From: Streptomyces sp. SID3343 | GTDB taxonomy: Bacteria > Actinomycetota > Actinomycetes > Streptomycetales > Streptomycetaceae | NCBI RefSeq assembly: GCF_009865215.1 | Contig: NZ_WWJX01001516.1 | Location: 1-40,711, forward strand | Reading direction: 5' to 3' | DNA: 40,711 nucleotides | Position numbers and translations under genes: made by a program | Shown: piece by piece, positions 7,491 to 15,737 of the stretch | Position numbering within the stretch: position 1 is the stretch's first letter | Layout: each line of letters begins with the position of its first letter | Notes under the pieces: generated by a model | Seen by the model: the letters and a program-made list of their open reading frames with translations, nothing else | Databases searched by the model: none | Told to the model about the DNA's origin: nothing

Positions 7491-8996
7491 ATGACGGGAC
7501 GTTCCGATGCGCCCTCGGCCGCGGCCGATGCGCAGGCCGCCGGCCCTGGCTCGCAGAACCCCGACACGACCCTCCCGTTGCCGACGCCCGAGTACCTCGC
7601 GACCCGGCTCGCCGAGCTGATCCGGCGGGGGAACATCCCCGGCGCGAGCGTCGCGGTGCGTGCCGGGACCGAGACCGTCACCGCCACGGCGGGCGTACTG
7701 GGCCTGGCGACCGGCTACCCGGTGACCGCCGACTCGGTCTTCCAGATCGGCTCCATCACCAAGGTGTGGACCGCGACCCTGGTGATGCAGCTCGTCGACG
7801 AGGGCGTGATCGATCTCGACGCCCCGGTGCGCACCTACCTTCCCGAGTTCCGGACCGTCGACGAGGCCGCCTCGAAGGCCGTGACGATCCGTCAACTGCT
7901 GACCCACACCAGTGGTATCGAGGGCGACATCTTCGACGACCACGGGTTCGGCGACGACGCGGTGGCGACGTACGTCGCGGGTCTGGCCGAGACCGCGCCG
8001 CAGATCTTCCCGCCCGGTGAGCGGTTCTCGTACTGCAACAGCGGAATCGTGGTCCTCGGCCGGGTCGTCGAGGTGCTGACCGGCCAGACGTGGGAAGCCA
8101 CGTTGCGCGAGCGTCTGGTCGTGCCGTTGGGTCTGGCCCACGTGGCCAACGACGCGAACGAGGCGATCCTGCAACACGCGGCCATCGGCCACATGCCCGG
8201 CCCCGACGGCACGTTGGTCACGGTGCCGACCTGGCAGATGCCCCGGAGCAACTCGCCGGCCGGCTCGAACCTGGCCATGTCCGCGACGAACCTGCTCGAA
8301 TTCGCCGCCGCGCACGTCAACCTCGGCCTGCTTCCCGACGGGACACGCCTGCTGTCGGAGTCCTCCGCCCTGGCGATGCGGGTGCCCCACGTCGACGTGC
8401 CGGGCCCCGAACCGATCGGCTCCGCATGGGGCTTGGGCTGGAACCTGTACGACTGGGCCGGCGGCCCGGTCGTCGGCCACGACGGCGGCACGCTCGGCCA
8501 GAGCGCGATGCTGCGGGTGGTGCCCTCGCGCGGCGTCTCGATCGCGATCCTCACCAACGGCGGCAATCTGCTCGTCATGTACGACCTGGTCCGCGAGTTG
8601 TTCGCCGGCCTCGCGGACGTGCGGGTCCCCGAGTTGCCGACGCCGCCCGCCGAGCCCGCCACCGTCGACCCGCGTTACTTCGTCGGCCGCTACGCCTCGC
8701 GGAGCTCCGCGCTCGACGTCACCGAGACCGAGGACGGGCTGAACGTGAGCATGCGGTTGCTCGGTTCGATGGCGGCCCTGGCGGGCGGTGACCGCGCCTC
8801 GGTCACCAAGGTCGTGGCGGCGGACGCCCGCACGCTCGTGGCCACCGAGCAGCAGGACGGGCGACACGCGGTGTACTCGTTCGTCGGCGACGGTGACCGC
8901 GCCGAGTTCCTGTACCAGGGCCGCGCCGTGCGCCGGGTGTCGGCCGGCGAGGCCGAGCAGGATGTCGCGGACCGCTCCGAAGAGGGGCACGAGTGA
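7491..8996 (+). CDS. Serine hydrolase, class C beta-lactamase / D-aminopeptidase-like (S12)
   Basis: This 501-residue protein has the S12 motifs S88-I-T-K91 (SxxK), Y181-C-N183 (YxN) and H329-D-G331-G. The catalytic domain ends near residue 380. A further 110 residues, rich in short strands, resemble the beta-barrel extensions of D-aminopeptidases and related enzymes. No signal peptide is visible, so it should work in the cytoplasm. ATG 7491 has an AGGAGG site six bases upstream, which decides against the longer open frame. Its stop overlaps the start of the substrate-binding lipoprotein, making it the first gene of a six-gene peptide-uptake operon. A peptidase or amidase acting on imported D-residue peptides is a reasonable inference; esterase activity cannot be excluded. 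Confidence 0.88.
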   Translation: MTGRSDAPSAAADAQAAGPGSQNPDTTLPLPTPEYLATRLAELIRRGNIPGASVAVRAGTETVTATAGVLGLATGYPVTADSVFQIGSITKVWTATLVMQLVDEGVIDLDAPVRTYLPEFRTVDEAASKAVTIRQLLTHTSGIEGDIFDDHGFGDDAVATYVAGLAETAPQIFPPGERFSYCNSGIVVLGRVVEVLTGQTWEATLRERLVVPLGLAHVANDANEAILQHAAIGHMPGPDGTLVTVPTWQMPRSNSPAGSNLAMSATNLLEFAAAHVNLGLLPDGTRLLSESSALAMRVPHVDVPGPEPIGSAWGLGWNLYDWAGGPVVGHDGGTLGQSAMLRVVPSRGVSIAILTNGGNLLVMYDLVRELFAGLADVRVPELPTPPAEPATVDPRYFVGRYASRSSALDVTETEDGLNVSMRLLGSMAALAGGDRASVTKVVAADARTLVATEQQDGRHAVYSFVGDGDRAEFLYQGRAVRRVSAGEAEQDVADRSEEGHE

Positions 8997-10561
8997 TGAG
9001 ACGGACCCCGCGCGTGGCCGCCACGGCCCTCGCGCTCGGCCTCGTCGCCGGCGGCTGTGGCGCCGATGCCGGCAGCACCGGCGCCGAGGGCGCGGTCGGC
9101 ATCAGCATCGGCGGTGATCCGGCGAACCTGTCGCCGCTGACCGGCACCGCCTCGACCACGTTGCTGATGAATCGGTTCGCGTACGACCCGCTGGTGAACG
9201 TCGACGCGCGGGGAAACGTCGTCTCGGGAGTCGCCGAGACGTGGAGCGCCGACCTCACCTCGGCGAACTTCACCCTCAAGCGCGGGGTGACGTGCGTGGA
9301 CGGTACGGAGTTCAAGGCATCCGACGCCGCCGCCCAGTTCAACTACATGGCGAACCCGGCCAAACCCTCGCCCCTCCTGGGTCTGAGTGTGCCCGTCGGC
9401 GTCGTCGCCACCGCCGACGACGCCGCCAACACGCTCTCGCTCAGGACCGAACAGCCCGTCGCGTTCTTCCTGCGGATGATCTCGCTCGTGCCGCTCACCT
9501 GTGCCAAGGGGCTCGCCTCGCCCGACGCGCTGATCAGCGCGTCGGAGGGTACCGGCCCGTATCGCCTCGCCGAGGCCGTGCCGAACGACCACTACACCTA
9601 CGTCAAGCGCCCCGGCTACACGTGGGGACCCGACGGCGGCGGATCCGAGTCGGCTCCGGAGAAGGTCGTCTTCAAGATCGTCCCCAACGAGACGACCCGG
9701 GCCAATCTGCTTTTGGCCGGTCAGTTGGACATCGCGCGTGTCAACGGCGCCGACCGCCGTCGCCTCGACGCGGCCGGCGTCAAGTCGGAACTCGAACTGG
9801 TCCCGGTCGGCCAACTGTTGTTCAACGAGACACCCGAGCACCCCACGTCGGACCAGCGGGTGCGCTGGGCGCTGACCGCGGCGCTCGACCTCAAGCAGTT
9901 GGCGGCCGTGGCCACCGGCGGCAAGGCGCGGCCGTCGACCATCCTGGGGGCGAGCATGGCAGTGCCCTGCACCGGCGATTCGGTCACCCCCAACACCCCG
10001 CCGCACGACCGCGAGCGCGCCGCCCGAGCGCTCACCGAGGCCGGCTGGAAGAAGACCGGCGGCCGATGGACCAAGAACGGCGAGCGACTGTCGATCACCC
10101 TGTCGTTCCCCGCCGCGTCCGGCACCCCGCTCGTCTCCGCCGCCGAACTGGCGGCCAAGCAGTGGAGTTCGTTCGGCGTGCAGGTCGACCGTCAGCCCAC
10201 CACCCCGGCCACGCTCGGCCAGATCCTGTCCGCCGGTGACTGGGACGTGTCCTGGACACCGATCGCGGTCGCCAATCCCGACATGAACGTGCCCTTCTTC
10301 TCCGGACCCCGGCCCCCCGAGGGGAACAACTTCGGCGGCGTCGACAACCCCGAGTATCGACGCCTGGTGTCTGTCGCCGCCACCAAGCCGGACACCGCGG
10401 GCTGCGCCGAATGGACCGCCGCCGAATCCGAGTTGGCCAAGCGCGTCGACGTAGTGGCCTTCGCGGACATGCTCATCCCTTATTTCACCAAGGGATACAC
10501 CTTCAGCTTGGATGGAAACGGACTCTTGCCCACCTCTTTGCGCCCGGTAGGTGACCGATGA
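8996..10561 (+). CDS. Peptide ABC transporter substrate-binding lipoprotein (SBP family 5)
   Basis: The protein starts with a basic N-terminus, a hydrophobic stretch and a lipobox ending LVAGGC (C21), so it is exported and lipid-anchored outside the membrane. The rest fits family 5 solute-binding proteins for oligopeptides, dipeptides or nickel. Landmarks are the early LSPLTGTAS segment, FTLKRGVTCVDGTEFKASDA, the GTGPYRL strand and the later RVRWALTAALDLKQL helix. ATG 8996 overlaps the upstream stop, and an in-frame GTG sits one codon before. The stop overlaps the permease ATG (ATGA). Position 1 of the transporter and the flanking peptidases point to peptide import. The exact ligand cannot be read from sequence. 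Confidence 0.9.
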   Translation: MRRTPRVAATALALGLVAGGCGADAGSTGAEGAVGISIGGDPANLSPLTGTASTTLLMNRFAYDPLVNVDARGNVVSGVAETWSADLTSANFTLKRGVTCVDGTEFKASDAAAQFNYMANPAKPSPLLGLSVPVGVVATADDAANTLSLRTEQPVAFFLRMISLVPLTCAKGLASPDALISASEGTGPYRLAEAVPNDHYTYVKRPGYTWGPDGGGSESAPEKVVFKIVPNETTRANLLLAGQLDIARVNGADRRRLDAAGVKSELELVPVGQLLFNETPEHPTSDQRVRWALTAALDLKQLAAVATGGKARPSTILGASMAVPCTGDSVTPNTPPHDRERAARALTEAGWKKTGGRWTKNGERLSITLSFPAASGTPLVSAAELAAKQWSSFGVQVDRQPTTPATLGQILSAGDWDVSWTPIAVANPDMNVPFFSGPRPPEGNNFGGVDNPEYRRLVSVAATKPDTAGCAEWTAAESELAKRVDVVAFADMLIPYFTKGYTFSLDGNGLLPTSLRPVGDR

Positions 10562-11547
10562 GCGCCACGACCATGGCCGCCCGCTTCACCGGCGCCCGCC
10601 CCGGCCCTTGGACCGCCTTCCTGCTGCGTCGTACCGGCCGCCTCCTGGTATCCCTCGTCGCACTGGTCACCGCGTCCTTCCTGATGATCCACCTCGTCCC
10701 CGGCGACCCGGTCCAAGCCGCCCTCGGCCTCAGCGCCTCGCCCGAGGCGGTCAAGGCCCGCAAGCACGAACTGGGCCTGGACCAGTCGTTGTTCACCCAG
10801 TACGGCGACTTCGTCCGCGGCATCTTCGACGGTGACCTCGGTCAGTCGATCACCGCCCGGGTCCCCGTGTCGCAGATGATCGGCGACCGACTGCCCGCGA
10901 CGCTCGAACTCGCGGTCATCGCGTTCGTGATCGCGATGCTGGTCGCCATCCCGCTCGGCATGGCGATGGCCGTCTACACCCGCAACGGCCGTCGCCGCCG
11001 CGGCGAACTCGGTTTCATCGGCGTGACCGGGGCGATCGTGGCGATCCCCGAGTTCCTCCTCGCCGTCGCCCTCACCTCGGTGTTCGCCGTTTCGCTCGGC
11101 TGGTTCCCGGTGGCCCTGCGCGGCGGTCCCGACTCGTACGTGCTGCCCGTGCTCGCCCTCGCGATCACCCCGATCGCCGCGCTGTCGCGCATCGTTCGGG
11201 TGGAGGCGCTGCGGGTGTTCGACGCCGACTACATGCGCACCGCCCGTGCCAAGCGGCTGCCGGCCCGGTTGGTGTACACCCGCCACGCGTTGCCGAACCT
11301 GCTGACCTCCTCGCTCACCCTCGGCGGTCTGCTGCTGAGCGGAATGCTCGCCGGCACCGTCCTGATCGAGAACGTCTTCGCGTGGCCCGGCCTGGGCATG
11401 ACCATCGTCCAGGCGATCCTGCAGAAGGACTATCCGCTCGTGCAAGGCATCGTGCTCGTGTACGGAGCAGCGGCCCTGGCGATCAACTTCACGGTCGACG
11501 TCGCCGTCGCCGCCGCCGATCCCCAATCCACCATTCGCGGGAGCTGA
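10558..11547 (+). CDS. Peptide ABC transporter permease, DppB-like
   Basis: This 329-residue inner-membrane protein is of the DppB/OppB type. It begins with a membrane segment containing SFLMIHLVPGDPVQAALG and keeps the DQSLFTQYGDFVRGIFDGDLG segment usual in this family. The EAA-like cytoplasmic loop appears as VEALRVFDADYMRTARAKRL followed by RHALPNLL. About six membrane segments are visible. ATG 10558 overlaps the stop of the binding protein. It pairs with the permease half of the next gene to form the transport channel. Confidence 0.92.
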   Translation: MSATTMAARFTGARPGPWTAFLLRRTGRLLVSLVALVTASFLMIHLVPGDPVQAALGLSASPEAVKARKHELGLDQSLFTQYGDFVRGIFDGDLGQSITARVPVSQMIGDRLPATLELAVIAFVIAMLVAIPLGMAMAVYTRNGRRRRGELGFIGVTGAIVAIPEFLLAVALTSVFAVSLGWFPVALRGGPDSYVLPVLALAITPIAALSRIVRVEALRVFDADYMRTARAKRLPARLVYTRHALPNLLTSSLTLGGLLLSGMLAGTVLIENVFAWPGLGMTIVQAILQKDYPLVQGIVLVYGAAALAINFTVDVAVAAADPQSTIRGS

Positions 11548-11549
11548 CG

Positions 11550-13412
11550 ATGCCCGACGCACCCCGATTCCGCCGCGCCCTGCGTACTCCGCTGGGCATG
11601 TCCGCCGCGGTCGCGACCACGATCATCGCGCTGGTCGCGATCTTCGGCCCGATGGTGTTCGGCGACACGGCCGACCGCATCGACACCGACCAGATCGGCC
11701 GCCACAGCGGCCTCGAACACCCCTTCGGCACCGACGCGTTGGGGCGCGACATCGCCGCCCGCGTGATGGTCGCCACCCGTCTCACCCTCGAACTGACCTT
11801 GTTCGCGACGCTGATCGCGGCCGTCGGGGGCATCGTCCTCGGTGTCCTGCCGACGGTCCTGGGCAAGCGCGCGGGTCGCCTCGTCACCGCGACCGTCAGT
11901 CTGCTCGTCGCCTTCCCCGGACTGCTGTTCGTCCTCTTCCTGGCGGTCATCTTCGGAGTGGGCACCTATTCCGCGGCGTTCGCCATCGGGCTCGGCGCCG
12001 CGCCGGCCACCGCCAGGCTCGTGCAGAATCTGACGTTGTCCATCGCCGGGATCGACTACGTGGCCGCGGCCCGCATCCTGGGCGTCGGCCGCTTCAAGAT
12101 CATCGTCCGCCATGTGCTGCCCAACATCGCCGAACCGGTGGTCCTGTTCCTCTCCCAGACCGCTGCGGGCATCCTGGTCGCCTTCTCCGGCCTGTCCTTC
12201 CTGGGCCTGGGCGTACAGCCCCCCGACTACGACTGGGGCCGGCTGCTCAACGAACAACTCGACCGGGTGATGATCGACCCGATGTCGGCCGTGGGGCCGG
12301 GCTCCGCGATCGTGCTCACCGGCATCACGTTCGGTCTGATCGGCGAGGTCATCGCCAAGATGAGCGGCGGACGCACCGCCCCGCAGGGCGAGGTCGCCGC
12401 CGACCCGTCGGGCGCCGAGTCGCCGGTCGTCGACCGGGCACCCGAGGGTCTGTTGCACATCGACCACCTCCAGGTGCGTTTCCCGGGCGGCCACACGGCG
12501 GTTCGCGACGTGTGCCTGACCGTGGCGGAAGGCGAGGCCGTCGGCATCGTCGGCGAGTCCGGCTCGGGCAAGAGCCTCACTGCCCTCGCCGCGGCCGGGC
12601 TCGTCCCCCACCCCGGCCGAGTCGACGCTCACACCCTGCGCTTCGCCGAGCGCGACATGCGCACCCAGGCGCCGCAGGGTACGTCGATGGCCATGGTCTT
12701 CCAGGACCCGATGGCCTCGCTCAATCCGGCTCTGACGGTCGGCCGGCAACTCTCCGAGGTTGCCGAGGTCCACCACGGCGCGTCGCGTGCCGCGGCGACC
12801 GCCCGCGCCGTCGCCCGCCTGGGCGCGGTCCGCATCCCCAAGCCCGAACAGCGGGTGGGCCAACGCCCGCACGAGTTCTCCGGCGGCATGCGACAGCGCG
12901 TGATGATCGCGATGGGGCTGATGGGCGAGCCGCGGCTGATCATCGCCGACGAGCCCACCACCGCGCTGGACGTGACCGTACAGAGCCGGGTGCTCGGCCT
13001 GTTGCGCGACGTGCGCGCCGAATCGGGCGCCGCGCTGCTGCTCATCTCGCACGACATCGCCGTCGTCTCGCAGGTGTGTGATCGCGTCGTGGTGATGTAC
13101 GCGGGCCGAGTCGTCGAGGAACTGCCCGTCGGCGACCTCGCGGCGGGCGTCGCGCACCCGTACACGGCCGCGCTGCTCGGCGCGATCCCCGACATGACCA
13201 CGGACCGGGACACCCCGCTCGTGACCATCCCGGGGCGACCTCCCGAGCCCGGCGAGGACTTGGCCGGCTGCCCGTTCGCCCCGCGCTGTGAGCGGGCGAG
13301 CGACCGCTGCCGGACCGAGCAGCCGGTCCTGGAACCGATCGGTCCCGGTCGTCGGGTCGCCTGCTGGGACCCGGTCACCACCCACACTCCCGAATCGGAG
13401 GAGGCCCGATGA
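11550..13412 (+). CDS. Peptide ABC transporter permease-ATPase fusion (DppC-DppD)
   Basis: Two normally separate subunits are joined in this 620-residue protein. Residues 1-270 form a DppC/OppC-like permease with about six membrane segments; GTDALGRDIAARV and the DYVAAARILGVGRFKIIVRHVLPN coupling segment (169-192) are clear. A 25-residue linker rich in Pro, Ala and Gly leads to an ATPase from about residue 300. It has Walker A GESGSGKS (335-342), signature FSGGMRQR (443-450), Walker B LIIADEP (463-469) and the C-terminal cysteine motif CPFAPRC with two more cysteines, typical of DppD/OppD. The frame is continuous with no stop at the junction. The start lies two bases after the previous stop. 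The end overlaps the second ATPase gene. Confidence 0.93.
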   Translation: MPDAPRFRRALRTPLGMSAAVATTIIALVAIFGPMVFGDTADRIDTDQIGRHSGLEHPFGTDALGRDIAARVMVATRLTLELTLFATLIAAVGGIVLGVLPTVLGKRAGRLVTATVSLLVAFPGLLFVLFLAVIFGVGTYSAAFAIGLGAAPATARLVQNLTLSIAGIDYVAAARILGVGRFKIIVRHVLPNIAEPVVLFLSQTAAGILVAFSGLSFLGLGVQPPDYDWGRLLNEQLDRVMIDPMSAVGPGSAIVLTGITFGLIGEVIAKMSGGRTAPQGEVAADPSGAESPVVDRAPEGLLHIDHLQVRFPGGHTAVRDVCLTVAEGEAVGIVGESGSGKSLTALAAAGLVPHPGRVDAHTLRFAERDMRTQAPQGTSMAMVFQDPMASLNPALTVGRQLSEVAEVHHGASRAAATARAVARLGAVRIPKPEQRVGQRPHEFSGGMRQRVMIAMGLMGEPRLIIADEPTTALDVTVQSRVLGLLRDVRAESGAALLLISHDIAVVSQVCDRVVVMYAGRVVEELPVGDLAAGVAHPYTAALLGAIPDMTTDRDTPLVTIPGRPPEPGEDLAGCPFAPRCERASDRCRTEQPVLEPIGPGRRVACWDPVTTHTPESEEAR

Positions 13413-14251
13413 CATCCGTGAGCCCCGTGCACTCGGCCGATCCCCCGGCCGCCGTGTCCCGCACGACGGGCGCGACGTCGGGATCGCTCGAACTGCGCCA
13501 CATCACCGTGCGCTACGGTCGCGGTCGCGGCGCCGTGACCGCCGTCGACGACGCGCAGTTGGAGGTTCCGGCGGGCAGCGTGGTCGGGCTCGTCGGCGGG
13601 TCCGGTTCGGGCAAGTCGACGCTCGGTCGCGCGGCGGTGGGCCTGGTGCCGATCGCCGCGGGACAGGTTCTCGTCGACGGCGTCGACATGGGTCGCCGGC
13701 CGCGCCGGGGCCCGGTCCAGATGGTCTTCCAGGACCCGTTCGCCTCGCTCGACCCGCGAATGACCATCGGCGCCTCGGTCGCCGAGGCGGTGCCGCGCGG
13801 CGGCGATCGGGCGCAGCGGGCGAGCGAGGTCGCCCGGCATCTCGATCTGGTCGGCATCGACCCCGGCATGGGCTCGCGCCTGCCGCACGCCCTTTCGGGT
13901 GGCCAGCGCCAGCGGGTGGCGCTCGCGCGGGCGCTCGCGGCGCGTCCCGCCGTGTTGGTGGCCGACGAGATCACCTCGGCGCTCGACGTGTCGGTGCAGG
14001 GCGCGGTGCTCAATCTCGTCCGGGATCTCCAGCGCGAGCTGGGCTTCGCCCTGCTGTTCATCTCGCACAACCTGGCCGTCGTGCGCTACATCGCGGACCG
14101 GATCGCGGTGATGGACCACGGCGTGATCGTCGAGAACGGCCTCACCACGCAGGTCCTGGAGGACCCTGCGCACGAGTACACGCGCGCGCTCCTGTCGAGC
14201 GTGCCCCGGATCGGGCAGCCGCTGCCCGACGCGCAGGTGGAGGCACTGTGA
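13409..14251 (+). CDS. Peptide ABC transporter ATP-binding protein, DppF-like
   Basis: The 280-residue protein has Walker A GGSGSGKS (63-70), a Q-loop in VFQDPFASLDPRM, signature LSGGQRQR (162-169), a Walker B VLVADE strand and the switch histidine in FISHNLAVV. It lacks the C-terminal cysteine motif present in the ATPase half of the preceding fusion, which is tolerable for an OppF/DppF partner. The two should form a heterodimeric motor. ATG 13409 overlaps the preceding stop, and its own stop overlaps the GNAT gene (GTGA), so all are probably translated from one message. Confidence 0.92.
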   Translation: MTSVSPVHSADPPAAVSRTTGATSGSLELRHITVRYGRGRGAVTAVDDAQLEVPAGSVVGLVGGSGSGKSTLGRAAVGLVPIAAGQVLVDGVDMGRRPRRGPVQMVFQDPFASLDPRMTIGASVAEAVPRGGDRAQRASEVARHLDLVGIDPGMGSRLPHALSGGQRQRVALARALAARPAVLVADEITSALDVSVQGAVLNLVRDLQRELGFALLFISHNLAVVRYIADRIAVMDHGVIVENGLTTQVLEDPAHEYTRALLSSVPRIGQPLPDAQVEAL

Positions 14252-15174
14252 CATCGACACCGCAACGCGCCCGAGGCGGATGTCTCTCGCTCGACTCCCC
14301 GGACCCTCGTGATCCCCGTGAGCGGGCGGCGGCCGCCGCCGAGCGCGCGACGCAGGCGGCGGGCGTGGAGATCCGCGAGTTGCACTCGCCGGCCGACATG
14401 TTCGAAGCGTGTCGACTCTTCGAACGGGTGTGGCGCACCGACTCGACCAGTCCGTTGATGACGATCGAGCTGATGCTCGTGCTGGCGCATTGCGGCGGCT
14501 ACGTCGTGGGCGGCTACGAGGGTGGGCGGATGACGGCGGCCGCCGCCGGGCTGCTCACCCCGACCGGCCTGCACTCGCATATCGCCGGTGTCGACGAGGG
14601 CTCGCGCGGGCGCGACATCGGCTACGCGCTCAAGACCCACCAGCGCGCGTGGTGCCTGGCGCACGACATCACCGAGGTCACCTGGACGTACGACCCGCTG
14701 GTCGGCCGCAACGCGTGGTTCAATCTGGCCAAGCTCGGTGCGATTCCGGTCGAGTACCTGCCGAACTTCTACGGGCGCAGGTCCGACGGGCTCAACGGGG
14801 ACGCGCCGTCCGACCGGCTTCTGGTGCGGTGGGACCTGTCCACCGAGCGGGTCGCGCTCACGGGTGAGGGCGTGTCGCACGGGATCGAGCCGGATCCGGT
14901 GGTCGCCGGCGCCGAGGTCGGTGCCGGGGCGACCGTGGTGGGGCTGGACGCGGGGCCCGACGGGCGTCCGATCGTGGGGCGGCTCGACGGTGACGTCGTG
15001 CTCGTACGCGTTCCCCGCGACATCGAGACGCTGCGCGGGACCGATCCGGATTCGGCGGACGCGTGGCGGATGGCGATGCGGGACGTGTTGGGCGTGCTGA
15101 TGGCCGAGGGCCGCGCCGTGTGGGGGTTCAGCCGGCAGGGCTGGTACGTGGTCGGTCGGAGCCCGCAGCCCTGA
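14248..15174 (+). CDS. GNAT-superfamily acyltransferase (predicted D-amino-acid N-acyltransferase)
   Basis: This 308-residue protein begins with a variable 30-residue tail, then a GNAT-like domain from about IRELHSPADMFEACRLFERVW. Features include the strand GGYVVGGYEGGRMTAAAAG and a coenzyme-A loop region SRGRDIGYALKTHQRAWCLA, followed by ITEVTWTYDPLVGRNAWFNLAKLG. It fits the predicted GNAT acetyltransferase group that I associate with N-acylamino-acid racemase genes. A GNAT enzyme is the succinyl-CoA:D-amino-acid N-succinyltransferase of the Geobacillus racemase pathway. GTG 14248 overlaps the ATPase stop, so an acyltransferase is embedded at the end of a peptide-uptake operon. Acyl-donor and substrate are inferred, not shown. 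Confidence 0.8.
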   Translation: MTSTPQRARGGCLSLDSPDPRDPRERAAAAAERATQAAGVEIRELHSPADMFEACRLFERVWRTDSTSPLMTIELMLVLAHCGGYVVGGYEGGRMTAAAAGLLTPTGLHSHIAGVDEGSRGRDIGYALKTHQRAWCLAHDITEVTWTYDPLVGRNAWFNLAKLGAIPVEYLPNFYGRRSDGLNGDAPSDRLLVRWDLSTERVALTGEGVSHGIEPDPVVAGAEVGAGATVVGLDAGPDGRPIVGRLDGDVVLVRVPRDIETLRGTDPDSADAWRMAMRDVLGVLMAEGRAVWGFSRQGWYVVGRSPQP

Positions 15175-15207
15175 CCGAACCACCCGGCGGCCCATGCCGC
15201 TTCGATG

Positions 15208-15272
15208 GGAACGGTCTCGGAGTCGGGCACGCGCGATGGTGGTTCGCGTGGCTCCGACTCCGAGACCGTTTC
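15208..15272 (+). terminator. Long hairpin at the end of the transporter operon
   Basis: A perfect 17-bp inverted repeat pairs 15210-15226 (AACGGTCTCGGAGTCGG) with 15254-15270. A G-T and a G-C pair extend it outwards. The 27-base interior holds its own 6-bp stem, CACGCG at 15228-15233 with CGCGTG at 15245-15250. It begins 34 bases after the GNAT stop. A terminator or transcript-end stabiliser is likely. Confidence 0.7.
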
Positions 15273-15410
15273 GGTGCGTCGGTGGGTGGCCACGGCGCGG
15301 CGCGTCGGGGTGTGGCCTGCGGTTTTTCGCCATGTGCGACCGGCCGTTCGAGGTGTGGGTCCGGTGTGGGAGCATCGTCGCTTCCGACTGCGACGGGGAA
15401 AGAAAAAGCC

Positions 15411-15638
15411 ATGCTCATCTGGGGAAACAAGACCCTCTTCAAGACGCTGTCCGAAGGCGTCTTCCACTGTCCGCGATGCGGTGTCGCGCGCGCCTATCGG
15501 CAGCGGTTGGCCAGGCGCTGGTTCACCCTGTTCTTCATCCCGGTCTTCCCGTACCGGACGGACGACTCGCACGTCGAATGCACCACGTGCAAGGGGACGT
15601 TCCACGACGCGGTCCTCCAGCCGTCCGCCACCGCGTAG
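15411..15638 (+). CDS. Small zinc-ribbon protein
   Basis: The 75-residue product contains two cysteine knuckles, CPRC at about residues 19-22 and CTTC at about 60-63, separated by a hydrophobic stretch RRWFTLFFIPVFPYRT. This matches the zinc-ribbon domain proteins found across actinomycetes, of unknown function. ATG 15411 follows a purine-rich GGGGAAAG site. A perfect terminator lies 11 bases after the stop. It stands alone between the transporter operon and the MarR gene, so context adds little. Confidence 0.75.
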   Translation: MLIWGNKTLFKTLSEGVFHCPRCGVARAYRQRLARRWFTLFFIPVFPYRTDDSHVECTTCKGTFHDAVLQPSATA

Positions 15639-15648
15639 CACCGACCGG

Positions 15649-15695
15649 GCCCGAGGCGGCGCGTCGCCACTTGCGACGCGCCGCCTCGGGCTTTG
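15649..15695. terminator. Bidirectional terminator between zinc-ribbon and marR-type genes
   Basis: A perfect 19-bp stem pairs 15649-15667 (GCCCGAGGCGGCGCGTCGC) with 15673-15691 around a CACTT loop, followed on the plus strand by TTTGT. It lies between two convergent genes and probably ends both. Confidence 0.9.
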
Positions 15696-15737
15696 TCGTG
15701 TGTCAGGGCTCTGTGGTTCGTCTGGGCTTGTCGTTCG

